NCBI RefSeq assembly: GCF_021117405.1
Contig: NZ_CP088251.1
Span: 930,001-994,000, forward strand
Length of the DNA stretch: 64,000 nt
Direction of reading: 5' to 3'
DNA from: Frateuria edaphi
GTDB lineage: Bacteria > Pseudomonadota > Gammaproteobacteria > Xanthomonadales > Rhodanobacteraceae
A model generated the notes under the pieces. It worked only from the letters and a program-made list of their open reading frames with translations, had not been told where the DNA came from and ran no database searches. The stretch's first letter is position 1, and each line of letters begins with the position of its first letter. Below, one piece after another: positions 32,471 to 41,691 of this stretch. A program made the translations under genes and the position numbers.

Positions 32471-33331
32471 TTGACACGCCTGAGCATCATCCTGCCCGCG
32501 AAGAACGAAGCGGCGGCACTGGCCCGCCTGCTGCCGGCCCTGCGCACGGCCCAGCCGGATGCCGAGATCATCGTTGTGGACGACGGTTCGACCGACGACA
32601 CCCGCGAAATCTGCGCTGCCAACGCCGTGGATTGCCTGTCTTCCCCGTATTCGATGGGTAACGGCGCGGCAATCAAGCGCGGCGCGCGCGCGGCGCGGGG
32701 CGAATGGCTGGTCTTCATGGACGGCGACGGCCAGCACGACCCGGCCGACATCGATCGGCTGCTGGTCCGGTTGCAGGAAGGTTACGACATGGCCATTGGT
32801 GCGCGCGACTGGGGCAGCCAGGCCGGCGTTGGCCGCGGCTTGGCCAACACTCTGTACAACTGGCTGGCCACGCGCATGACCGGTCATGCGGTCCTGGACC
32901 TCACCTCCGGCTTCCGCGCCGCGCGTGCGGAAAAATTCCGAGAGTTCCTGTACCTGCTGCCCAATGGGTTTTCCTACCCCACCACCAGCACCATGGCCTT
33001 CTTCCGCAGCGCCTACCCGGTCGCCTACGTACCGATCAAGGCCGCCCAGCGCGTGGGGAAGAGTCACATCCGGCCGCTCCGCGACGGGCTCAGGTTCTTG
33101 CTGATCATTTTCAAGATCGCCACGCTTTATTCGCCGTTGAAGCTGTTCGCGCCCGCCAGTCTGCTGTTCCTCCTCGTTGGATGCATCAACTACGGCTATA
33201 CCTTGTACGCAACCCACCGGCTCACCAACATGAGCGCGCTGCTGTGGAGTGCCGCGGTGATCGTGTTCCTCGTCGGGTTGGTTTCGGAGCAGATCACGGC
33301 ATTGATGTATCGCAGCGACAGGCGTGATTGA
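32471..33331 (+). CDS. DPM1-like family 2 glycosyltransferase with C-terminal membrane helices
   Basis: A 286-residue GT2 enzyme starting at TTG 32471. The nucleotide-sugar domain has SIILPAKNEAAAL, VVDDGSTDDT and the DxD-type motif FMDGDGQHDP, followed by the DPM-like GARDWGSQ and LTSGFRAARA segments. Two hydrophobic helices at about 220-240 and 250-275 close the protein. DPM/ArnC-like enzymes with this tail make polyprenyl-phosphate sugars. That would supply the donor used by GT-C membrane transferases such as the two at 45073 and 47126; this link is inferred. First gene of the plus-strand glycan cluster. Confidence 0.85.
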   Translation: MTRLSIILPAKNEAAALARLLPALRTAQPDAEIIVVDDGSTDDTREICAANAVDCLSSPYSMGNGAAIKRGARAARGEWLVFMDGDGQHDPADIDRLLVRLQEGYDMAIGARDWGSQAGVGRGLANTLYNWLATRMTGHAVLDLTSGFRAARAEKFREFLYLLPNGFSYPTTSTMAFFRSAYPVAYVPIKAAQRVGKSHIRPLRDGLRFLLIIFKIATLYSPLKLFAPASLLFLLVGCINYGYTLYATHRLTNMSALLWSAAVIVFLVGLVSEQITALMYRSDRRD

Positions 33332-34469
33332 TGTGGCACGCGAAGTGGCTGCCGTGAATGTCCTGATGACCAGCACTTCGTATCCTTCCGATGCGAGAGA
33401 CTGGCGAGGCGTGTTCATCTCCCACATGGCGGGGAGCCTTGCTCGCCGCGACGACCTTCGCTTGCGGCTGTGGGCTCCCCCGGGCGCGCTGCCGCAGCAT
33501 GTGGAGGCAGCCACCACGCCAGCGGAGGCGCAGTGGCTGGGCCGATTGATGGAAGAAGGTGGCGTGTCTCACCTGTTGCGCCAGCGGCCGTGGAGTGGCC
33601 TAGGCGCCAGCGTCCGCCTCCTCCGCTGGCTCGGCAGGGTGTTTCGCCGCTTTCCGGGTACGGACCTGTACCACGTCAATTGGCTGCAGTGCGCACTGCC
33701 GCTGCCGCACGATGGCAAACCGGCGCTCATCACGATCCTGGGCAACGACATGCAATTGCTGAGGTTGCCATTGGTGCGAGCAGCGCTGGCACGAGCGATG
33801 CGTAACAGACCGGTCGCGTTGTGCCCGAACGCCGACTGGATGGAGGCACCGTTGCGCGCCGCGTTCGGCAGGGCGATGGTGGTGACAGTGCCGTTCGGCA
33901 TCGATGAGCGCTGGTACGCCGTGAAACGCGGAACGCCCACCGCCGCGGTACCACTCTGGCTGGTCGTGACGCGCCTGACGGCAGCAAAGTTGGGACCGTT
34001 GTTCGAGTGGTCCCGCCCCTTGTTCGCCGGCCGGCAGCGCCACCTCCATGTGTTCGGCCCGATGCAGGAGTCGATCCAGGTGCCCGATTGGGTGCAATAC
34101 CACGGTCCGATAGACGGGGACTCGCTGGCGGGTGAATGGTTCCCCCGCGCGAGTGGCCTCATCACCCTCAGCCAACATGCCGAAGGTCGCCCTCAGGTGA
34201 TGCTCGAGGCAATGGCAGCCGGCCTGCCGATCATCGCCTCGCGGATGCCGGCACATGCGGACATCGTGCAGGATGGCAGTACGGGCCGGTTATGCGGGAC
34301 CGCGCAGGAATACGCGCAAGCGCTCGATCAGGTGGAGGATGTCTCTCTCAACCGGTCCATGGGGGATGCCGCGCGCGCCTGGGTAATGCGCACGCTAGGC
34401 ACCTGGGACGACTGCGCCCAACGCTATGTCGACGTGTACAAAGTGCTCTGCAAGGACGCGGTCTCGTGA
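33324..34469 (+). CDS. Family 4 glycosyltransferase
   Basis: A 381-residue GT-B protein of the GT4 family. The C-terminal half carries the family motif EGRPQVMLEAMAAGLPIIAS (E-x7-E, about residues 286-294) with the downstream loop (GRLCGTAQEYAQAL) for nucleotide-sugar binding. Residues near the N-terminus (VNVLMTSTSYPSDARDWRG) show the first Rossmann strand. The GTG at 33324 overlaps the preceding gene by 8 bases, but the homology starts at the GTG 33354 in the same frame; that start is equally possible. The acceptor and sugar are unknown. Confidence 0.82.
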   Translation: MIDVAREVAAVNVLMTSTSYPSDARDWRGVFISHMAGSLARRDDLRLRLWAPPGALPQHVEAATTPAEAQWLGRLMEEGGVSHLLRQRPWSGLGASVRLLRWLGRVFRRFPGTDLYHVNWLQCALPLPHDGKPALITILGNDMQLLRLPLVRAALARAMRNRPVALCPNADWMEAPLRAAFGRAMVVTVPFGIDERWYAVKRGTPTAAVPLWLVVTRLTAAKLGPLFEWSRPLFAGRQRHLHVFGPMQESIQVPDWVQYHGPIDGDSLAGEWFPRASGLITLSQHAEGRPQVMLEAMAAGLPIIASRMPAHADIVQDGSTGRLCGTAQEYAQALDQVEDVSLNRSMGDAARAWVMRTLGTWDDCAQRYVDVYKVLCKDAVS

Positions 34470-35389
34470 ACGACGCCGTTCTGCTGCTCGGTGCTGGTGG
34501 TTTCGTAGGAAGCCGCCTCCTGCCCGCACTCGTCGCGCTCGGCTATCCCGTGCTCGCAGCAAGCCGCACCGCGCTTGCCGCACCAGCATCGGTCGAGCGC
34601 TGCGTCGGCGACTTCCATGAACCCCGCGACTTCGCGCCATGGCTTTCACGCTGCCATACAGTGGTGCACGCGGCGGCCGCCTCAACGCCTGGGAGCTCAG
34701 CCGCCCATCCACTGCGGGAGCTGGAAGAGAACCTGAGGCCCACACTCGCTCTCCTCGAGGCTCTGCAGGATTTCCCGGCCGTCCATATGGTCTATCTCTC
34801 CTCGGGCGGAACGCTCTACGACGAGTCCGTGGCACGGTTCGCCGACGAGGTTGCGCCAACCGCACCGCGCTCCTACCACGGCGCAGGCAAGCTAGCCGCT
34901 GAAGCATTCATAGCCGCATGGTGTCGCCAGTACCGGGCCGGCGCCACGATCATGCGGCCTTCCAACCTGTATGGCCCCGGGCAGGCCGGGCGTCCCGGTT
35001 TCGGCATCGTTCCCGCGTCCTTCGAAAAACTCCGGCAGGGCCAATCGCTGCACGTCTGGGGCGATGGCAGTGCCCGGCGCGACTATTTGTACATCGACGA
35101 CTTCGTGAGACTGTGCGTAGCGGTCGTCGAGCGAGGTGCCCCCTCCGGTCCGCGCACCATCAACGCGTGCAGTGGCGAAAGCATCAGCTTGAACGAGCTT
35201 CTCGCAACCATGGGGCGAGTCATCGGCATCGAGATCGCGCGCACCTATGACCGGTCGCGTTCGGTTGATGCGCCCGCAGTAAGCATGTGCGCGGACCTGG
35301 CGCACCAATTGTTCGGCTGGTCCGCCAGCACCACGCTCGAAGAGGGGTTGGCACGCACATGGGCTTGGTTCAATACCACCCCGGGCTGA
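34466..35389 (+). CDS. NAD-dependent sugar epimerase/dehydratase family protein
   Basis: A 307-residue extended-SDR protein. The N-terminal GAGGFVGSR is the NAD-binding Rossmann motif, with LSSGGTLYD for the catalytic Ser/Thr, a substrate loop MRPSNLYGPGQ and GDGSARRDYLYIDDF. The place of the usual YxxxK reads SYHGAGK: the Tyr is one residue early, or it is replaced by His in the register of the Lys. This may alter catalysis. The start GTG 34466 overlaps the GT4 stop. A UDP-hexose epimerase or a 4-reductase role is possible. The next gene starts inside its final 31 bases. Confidence 0.8.
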   Translation: MNDAVLLLGAGGFVGSRLLPALVALGYPVLAASRTALAAPASVERCVGDFHEPRDFAPWLSRCHTVVHAAAASTPGSSAAHPLRELEENLRPTLALLEALQDFPAVHMVYLSSGGTLYDESVARFADEVAPTAPRSYHGAGKLAAEAFIAAWCRQYRAGATIMRPSNLYGPGQAGRPGFGIVPASFEKLRQGQSLHVWGDGSARRDYLYIDDFVRLCVAVVERGAPSGPRTINACSGESISLNELLATMGRVIGIEIARTYDRSRSVDAPAVSMCADLAHQLFGWSASTTLEEGLARTWAWFNTTPG

Positions 35390-36408
35390 ATCGTCCTACG
35401 ACGCCGGTCTGTTCGATATGCATCGCGAACTACAATGGCGAACGGATGCTAGCCGAATGTCTCGATTCGGTCCTGTCGCAGCAGCCTGCGAGACCCATCG
35501 AAATCATCGTCCATGACGATGCCTCGACGGACTCTTCAGTCGCGTTCCTTCGCGAGCATTATCCTCAAGTCGAGATATTGGCCAGCGCCGACAATGTCGG
35601 GTTCTGCATTGGAAACAACCGCATGGTCGAGCACGCGCGCGGGGAATATGTGCTGCTGCTCAACAATGATGCGGCGCTGTACCCGGACGCGCTCGACACC
35701 TTGCTCGCAACGGCCGGCGCGGGCGACAGACGCATCTTGACGTTGCCTCAGTACGACTGGGTGAGCGGCACGCTCGTCGATCGCGGGTGCCGTCTGGATC
35801 CGTTCTACAACCCGGTGCCCAACCTAGCACCCGGGCGAAGCGAAGTGGCGATGGTCATCGGCGCCTGTCTGTTCCTGCCGCGTGCGCTATGGGGCGAACT
35901 CGGAGGCTTTCCGGATTGGATGGGTTCGATCGGCGAGGATCTCTACCTGTGCTGCCGCGCGCGTTTGACCGGCGCTGGTGTGTCCACGACTGCCAACAGC
36001 GGCTATCGGCACCGGCAAGGACAAAGTTTCGGCGGCAATCGTGTGGACGGCGGAAAAATGCATACAACGTACCTCCGCCGCCAGCTCAGTGAGCGCAATA
36101 AGACAGCGACGCTGATTATCTGCACGCCCACCTGGCTGGTGTGGCCACTACTGTTGGCGCACCTGATCGCGTTGAGTCTGGAAGGTGCACTCTTGGCCGG
36201 ATGGCGGCGCGATCGGAGGATATGGACCTCCATCTACGCGAAAACCTGGCGCAGCGTCGCATCGAACTGGCACGACTGGCTCACGCGACGCCGGCAGGTG
36301 CAGGGCGCGCGGCGGATCGGCTTGCGCGACTATTTCGCGCTCTTCGTCCCCGCTCCCCGCAAACTCGTTCTGTTCTTGCGCCACGGGTTTCCGGCCGTGC
36401 GTCAGTAG
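35359..36408 (+). CDS. Family 2 glycosyltransferase, rhamnosyltransferase-like
   Basis: A 349-residue GT2 enzyme. Start ATG 35359 (MGLVQYHPG) overlaps the epimerase by 31 bases. The catalytic domain shows VCSICIANYNGERMLAECLD, HDDASTDSS, DNVGFCIGNN and LLLNNDAALYPDAL (DxD equivalent NDA), then IGEDLYLCCRARL, all common in WbbL-like rhamnosyl or other hexosyl transferases. A hydrophobic helix at about 245-270 and a basic tail suggest membrane association. The acceptor is unknown. A 107-bp gap follows before pseB, possibly a separate promoter. Confidence 0.82.
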   Translation: MGLVQYHPGLNRPTTPVCSICIANYNGERMLAECLDSVLSQQPARPIEIIVHDDASTDSSVAFLREHYPQVEILASADNVGFCIGNNRMVEHARGEYVLLLNNDAALYPDALDTLLATAGAGDRRILTLPQYDWVSGTLVDRGCRLDPFYNPVPNLAPGRSEVAMVIGACLFLPRALWGELGGFPDWMGSIGEDLYLCCRARLTGAGVSTTANSGYRHRQGQSFGGNRVDGGKMHTTYLRRQLSERNKTATLIICTPTWLVWPLLLAHLIALSLEGALLAGWRRDRRIWTSIYAKTWRSVASNWHDWLTRRRQVQGARRIGLRDYFALFVPAPRKLVLFLRHGFPAVRQ

Positions 36409-36512
36409 GCAGGCTGCGGTGGCGACAGCTTTGTTGGCCTCGTGGCACCATGCCGGCCTTCGATGCGTGCGCAGGGGGATCATGCCGATACGCATCCCTA
36501 CAGGGTGAATGA

Positions 36513-37517
<1,005 letters not shown>

Positions 37518-37520
37518 CCG

Positions 37521-38681
37521 ATGATTCCTTATGGGCGGCAGGACATCAGCCAGGCCGACATCGACGCCGTGGTCGAAGTCCTGCGCTCCGACTATCTGAC
37601 GCAGGGACCGATGGTGCCCCGCTTCGAACAGGCACTGGCCGCCTACTGCGGCGTGCGGCATGGGATCGCGGTGAACAGCGCGACTTCTGCCCTGCACATC
37701 GCGTGCAAGGCGCTGGGCCTGGGGCCTGGGGACTGGTTGTGGACCAGTCCCGTGACCTTCGTGGCATCCGCTAACTGTGCGCTCTATTGCGGTGCGCAGG
37801 TGGATTTCGTGGACATCGACGCGAGGACGGGCAACCTTTCGGTCCAGGCCCTGGAACAAAAGCTGGAGGAGGCCCGCCGCACGGGGCGCCTGCCAAAGGT
37901 CGTCGTCCCTGTGCACCTGTCGGGACAGCCGTGTGAGATGGAGCCGATCCGATCGCTTGGAGAGAAGTATGGCTTCCAAATCATCGAGGATGCCTCCCAC
38001 GCGGTAGGCGGGCGTTACCGCGGGGAGCCGATCGGCAACTGCCGGTATAGCGACATCACGGTCTTCAGTTTCCACCCCGTCAAGATCATTACCACGGCCG
38101 AAGGCGGCATGGCGATGACCCAAGACGCCGGGCTTGCCGCCAGCATGTCCCTGTTGCGCAGCCATGGCATCACACGCGATCCGGGGCAGATGACTCACGA
38201 ACCCGATGGACCGTGGTACTACCAGCAGGTCCAACTTGGTTACAACTACCGCATGACGGAGTTGCAGGCAGCGCTGGGGCTCAGCCAGATGCATCGCATC
38301 GACGACTACGTGGCGAGGCGCCACGCCATCGCGGACCGATACGACAGGTTGCTTGCCGGCTTGCCGCTGACCATGCCCTGGCGGCAGCCGGACGGTTACT
38401 CGGGGCTGCACCTATACGTCGTCCGCTTGCACCTTGGAGGGTCGACTCGCCGCCACCGCGAAGTGTTCGAGGCAATGCGCGCGCGCGGTATCGGCGTGAA
38501 CCTCCACTACATCCCCGTGCATACCCAGCCGTTCTACCGTGGCCTCGGCTTCGCCGCGGGCGATTATCCGGAGGCGGAGCGTTACTACACGGAAGCGATG
38601 AGCCTCCCCATGTTCCCCGCCCTGACCGACGCCGGACAGGACGAAGTGGTGGCCGCGCTGGGCGAGGCCCTCGCGTCATGA
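37521..38681 (+). CDS. pseC: PseC aminotransferase
   Basis: A 386-residue PLP enzyme of the DegT/DnrJ/EryC1 family that aminates the 4-keto sugar to UDP-4-amino-4,6-dideoxy-N-acetyl-L-altrosamine. The start region MIPYGRQDISQADIDAVVEV is the usual PseC opening, followed by GVRHGIAVNSATSALHIA, DASHAVGG, the PLP lysine in FSFHPVKIITTAEGG, YNYRMTELQAALG and HYIPVHTQPFY. The family-specific YGRQ-ISQ opening distinguishes it from other SDA enzymes. Three bases from pseB; ATGA overlap with pseF. Confidence 0.95.
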   Translation: MIPYGRQDISQADIDAVVEVLRSDYLTQGPMVPRFEQALAAYCGVRHGIAVNSATSALHIACKALGLGPGDWLWTSPVTFVASANCALYCGAQVDFVDIDARTGNLSVQALEQKLEEARRTGRLPKVVVPVHLSGQPCEMEPIRSLGEKYGFQIIEDASHAVGGRYRGEPIGNCRYSDITVFSFHPVKIITTAEGGMAMTQDAGLAASMSLLRSHGITRDPGQMTHEPDGPWYYQQVQLGYNYRMTELQAALGLSQMHRIDDYVARRHAIADRYDRLLAGLPLTMPWRQPDGYSGLHLYVVRLHLGGSTRRHREVFEAMRARGIGVNLHYIPVHTQPFYRGLGFAAGDYPEAERYYTEAMSLPMFPALTDAGQDEVVAALGEALAS

Positions 38682-39385
38682 GGCTTGCGGTGATCCCGGC
38701 TCGCGGGGGAAGCAAGCGTATCCCCCGCAAGAACATCAAGATGTTCCACGGCAGGCCGGTGATTGCCTGGTCCATCGACGCCGCCAGGCGCAGCCAGTGC
38801 TTCGACACGATCGTCGTTTCGACGGACGACGAGGAGATCGCCCGCGTCGCGGAAACGTGCGGTGCATTGGTGCCTTTCCCGCGGCCGGCAGAACTCGCGG
38901 GTGATCACGTCGCCACCCAGCCGGTCGTTGCCCATGCCATCGATTGGTTCGTCCGGCAGGGCCTAGCTCCGGACCCGGTTTGCTGCATCTATGCCACCGC
39001 ACCATTACTCGCGCCGGAGGACATCGTGCGTGGCATGGAGGCGTTGGAAAGCAGCGGTGGCGACTACGCCTTCGCTGTCACCAGCTACGCGTTCCCCATC
39101 CAGCGGGCGATCCGTATCACGGGGGAGGGTAGGGTCGAGATGTTCGATCCCGCGTTCTACGGAGTGCGCTCGCAGGATCTGGAACCCGCGTTCCACGATG
39201 CGGGGCAATTCTATTGGGGGCGTGCTTCGGCCTGGTGCACGGGCAAGCCGATCTTCTCGCACAACGCGGTCCCCGTGCACTTGCCCCGGCACCGGGTGCA
39301 GGATATCGATACGCCCGAAGATTGGGCGCGGGCTGAATGGCTGTTCGAGAGCATGCAGAGCGCCGCGCACGGGAACCATACTTGA
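38678..39385 (+). CDS. pseF: Pseudaminic acid cytidylyltransferase PseF
   Basis: A 235-residue CMP-nonulosonic-acid synthetase that activates pseudaminic acid with CTP. Marks are IPARGGSKRIPRKNIK, VVSTDDEEIARVAE, the AGDHVATQPVVAHAID segment, the ATAPLLAPEDI motif and the VQDIDTPEDWARAEWLF ending that binds the metal. It starts at ATG 38678, overlapping the pseC stop. In pathway order it acts last, yet it lies between pseC and the methylase; such shuffled order is common. Confidence 0.94.
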   Translation: MRLAVIPARGGSKRIPRKNIKMFHGRPVIAWSIDAARRSQCFDTIVVSTDDEEIARVAETCGALVPFPRPAELAGDHVATQPVVAHAIDWFVRQGLAPDPVCCIYATAPLLAPEDIVRGMEALESSGGDYAFAVTSYAFPIQRAIRITGEGRVEMFDPAFYGVRSQDLEPAFHDAGQFYWGRASAWCTGKPIFSHNAVPVHLPRHRVQDIDTPEDWARAEWLFESMQSAAHGNHT

Positions 39386-39408
39386 ACATCGACACAGGAC
39401 AGACAGCT

Positions 39409-40032
39409 ATGCCCTACAAGACCGAGCAGGAAGCGTTCTGGGCAGGCGAGTTCGGCGACGACTACATTGGCCGCAACTCCAGCGCGAAGCTGCTCGCGTC
39501 CAACCTGGCATTCCTCGCTAAAGCGCTCGCGGCCGCGCAGAGTCTCGACAGTTGCATCGAATTCGGCGCCAACGTCGGGATGAACCTGCAGGCCCTGCGG
39601 CTGCTTTACCCCGGGCTTGAGCAACACGCAGTCGAGATCAACGCCGCAGCGGTGGCGGAACTGCGCAGGTTCCTTGCGCCTGACCACGTACACCACGCGT
39701 CAGTCCTGGAGTTCGCTCCGGCGCGCACCTGGGACCTGGTGCTGATAAAGGGCGTGCTGATCCACATCAACCCGGACTGGCTCGGTAAGGTTTACGATGC
39801 ACTACACGCGGGCACCGGCCGCTACCTGCTCGTTTGCGAGTACTACAGCCCCACACCGCAGGCGATTACCTACCGCGGGCACAGCGACCGCCTGTTCAAG
39901 CGCGACTTCTGCGGCGAGATCCTGGCTCGACATCGCGACCTCCGACTGGTCGACTACGGTTTCGCATACCGTGGCGACCCCAAGCATCCACAAGACGACA
40001 TCACTTGGTTCCTGATGGAGAAGCATGGCTGA
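39409..40032 (+). CDS. Pseudaminic-acid-associated methyltransferase
   Basis: A 207-residue class I SAM-dependent methyltransferase with the opening PYKTEQEAFWAGEFGDDYI, the motif-I-like SCIEFGANVGMNLQAL and LVLIKGVLIHINPDWLGKVY. The EAFWAGEFGDDYI start is the mark of a family repeatedly found inside Pse clusters (described as pseudaminic-acid-biosynthesis-associated methylase). It may methylate the sugar or its acylated group, but the acceptor is not known. ATG 39409 has an AGGA 10 bases before it. A TTG at 39382 is an alternative, overlapping pseF. A 45-bp gap follows. Confidence 0.85.
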   Translation: MPYKTEQEAFWAGEFGDDYIGRNSSAKLLASNLAFLAKALAAAQSLDSCIEFGANVGMNLQALRLLYPGLEQHAVEINAAAVAELRRFLAPDHVHHASVLEFAPARTWDLVLIKGVLIHINPDWLGKVYDALHAGTGRYLLVCEYYSPTPQAITYRGHSDRLFKRDFCGEILARHRDLRLVDYGFAYRGDPKHPQDDITWFLMEKHG

Positions 40033-40077
40033 ACCGGGAACGCCGCAGCGGCCAAGGGACTCGAGCGACGACCGAGC

Positions 40078-41691
40078 ATGAAAGTCGTTTTTCGTACAGA
40101 CGCGTCCCTGTCCATCGGCAGTGGACACCTCATGCGGTGCCTGGCGCTGGCGGCTGCGCTACGCGAACGTGGGGCGACCTGCGCCTTCCTCTGCCGCGAG
40201 CACCCGGGCCACCGCAACGATCTGGTGACTTCGCAAGGCTTTGCCCTTCATCCACTTCCGCCGCCGGCGTCGGAAGGCGCGGATGCGGCGTCGCCACCGC
40301 ACGCGGCATGGCTGGGCTGCCCGTGGCGGGAGGATGCGGCGCAATCCAAGGCGATCGTAGCGAAGCTGCAACCGGACTGGCTGATCGTTGATCACTACGC
40401 GCTCGATGCCGCATGGGAACGGACCCTGAGGCCATGCGTGGGCCGCATCATGGCGATCGACGATCTGGCCGATCGGCCCCATGACGCCGATCTGCTGCTC
40501 GATCAGGGCCTGGGCCGGCTCGAGAGTGACTATGTCCAATGGGTCCCGATCGCGTGCCGGGTGCTAGTTGGTCCCAAGTACGCGTTGTTGCGTCCGGAGT
40601 TCGGGCGGTTGCGGCCACAGAGCCTCGCCCGACGGCACTCGCCGATGCTCGAACACCTGCTGATCGCCATGGGCGGTGTCGACGCCGGGAACGCCACGGC
40701 GGCCGTCCTCGACGCGCTGCCTGCCGCCCACCTGCCGGCCGATTGCCGCATTACCATCGCGCTGGGTCGCCAGGCGCCGTGGCGTGAAGCGTTGCGGGAA
40801 AGGGTCGCCTCATGCGCCTGGCCCTGTGAGTTGCGCTTCGACGTCCAGGACATGGCGATGCTGTTGAGCGAGTGCGACCTTGCCATCGGCGCGGCCGGCA
40901 CGGCGGCGTGGGAAAGATGCTGCCTCGGCGTGCCGTCGATTCTGGTCGTGCTGGCGGAAAACCAACGGGTCATTGCTGAGGCATTGACGGCCGCTGGCGG
41001 GGCGCAGTCGATAGGAACCGCGGAAGACATTCCGGCCCACTTGCCCGATGCGGTGGCGACCGCGGTTCACGGCGGGGTCCTGGCGAATATGTCCCGACTA
41101 GCGGCAGGTCTGTGTGATGGCAATGGCGTTGCGCGTGTCCTCGCGAACCTGTGCGACCCACCGCGCATGACGCCGTCGGACGGCCGCATGAGGTCAGTGA
41201 ACCCGGAAGACATGGAGCAGCTTCTTCGCTGGCGCAACCATCCGGATACGCGCCGTCAGATGTTTACCCGTCACGAGATAAGCGCGTCCGAGCACGAGGC
41301 TTGGCTGAAACGAAGTCTCGCGGATCCAGCGCGGCACCTGTTCATCGTGGAAGCGGAAGGGCATCCGCTGGGATTCGTCCAGTTCAAGGAGGCAGGCGCT
41401 GGTGGCGTCGCCGATTGGGGCTTCTACGCGGTGCCCGATGCACCCAAAGGAAGCGGTCGCCGCCTTGGGTTCGTGGCGCTAGGACATGCCTTTGACGTGC
41501 TCGGGCTGCACAAGGTCTGCGGGCAGGCGCTGGAGTCGAACGACCGCTCGATCGCCATGCACCGCGCCCTGGGCTTCGTCGAGGAGGGGCGCCTGCGGGA
41601 TCAGTATTTCGACGGCGAACGCTACCGGACGGTGCTGTGTTTCGGGCAGTTGGCGAGTGAATGGCGGTTGGCGCATCGGGGGAACACATGA
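40078..41691 (+). CDS. pseG: Fused PseG hydrolase and PseH acetyltransferase
   Basis: A 537-residue two-domain protein. Residues about 1-360 are PseG, the UDP-sugar hydrolase: FRTDASLSIGSGHLMRCLALA, WLIVDHYALDAAWE, IDDLADRPHDADLLLDQ, then MGGVDAGNATAAVLDAL and AIGAAGTAAWERCCLGVPSI. Residues about 365-530 are a GNAT acyltransferase of PseH type: RSVNPEDMEQLLRWRNHPDTR (split: MEQLLRWRNHP), then HPLGFVQFKEAG and LFIVEAE, with KGSGRRLGFVALGHA as the acetyl-CoA loop. PseH normally acts before PseG in the pathway, N-acetylating the 4-amino group. Most reported clusters have two genes. The stop overlaps the pseI start. Confidence 0.93.
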   Translation: MKVVFRTDASLSIGSGHLMRCLALAAALRERGATCAFLCREHPGHRNDLVTSQGFALHPLPPPASEGADAASPPHAAWLGCPWREDAAQSKAIVAKLQPDWLIVDHYALDAAWERTLRPCVGRIMAIDDLADRPHDADLLLDQGLGRLESDYVQWVPIACRVLVGPKYALLRPEFGRLRPQSLARRHSPMLEHLLIAMGGVDAGNATAAVLDALPAAHLPADCRITIALGRQAPWREALRERVASCAWPCELRFDVQDMAMLLSECDLAIGAAGTAAWERCCLGVPSILVVLAENQRVIAEALTAAGGAQSIGTAEDIPAHLPDAVATAVHGGVLANMSRLAAGLCDGNGVARVLANLCDPPRMTPSDGRMRSVNPEDMEQLLRWRNHPDTRRQMFTRHEISASEHEAWLKRSLADPARHLFIVEAEGHPLGFVQFKEAGAGGVADWGFYAVPDAPKGSGRRLGFVALGHAFDVLGLHKVCGQALESNDRSIAMHRALGFVEEGRLRDQYFDGERYRTVLCFGQLASEWRLAHRGNT

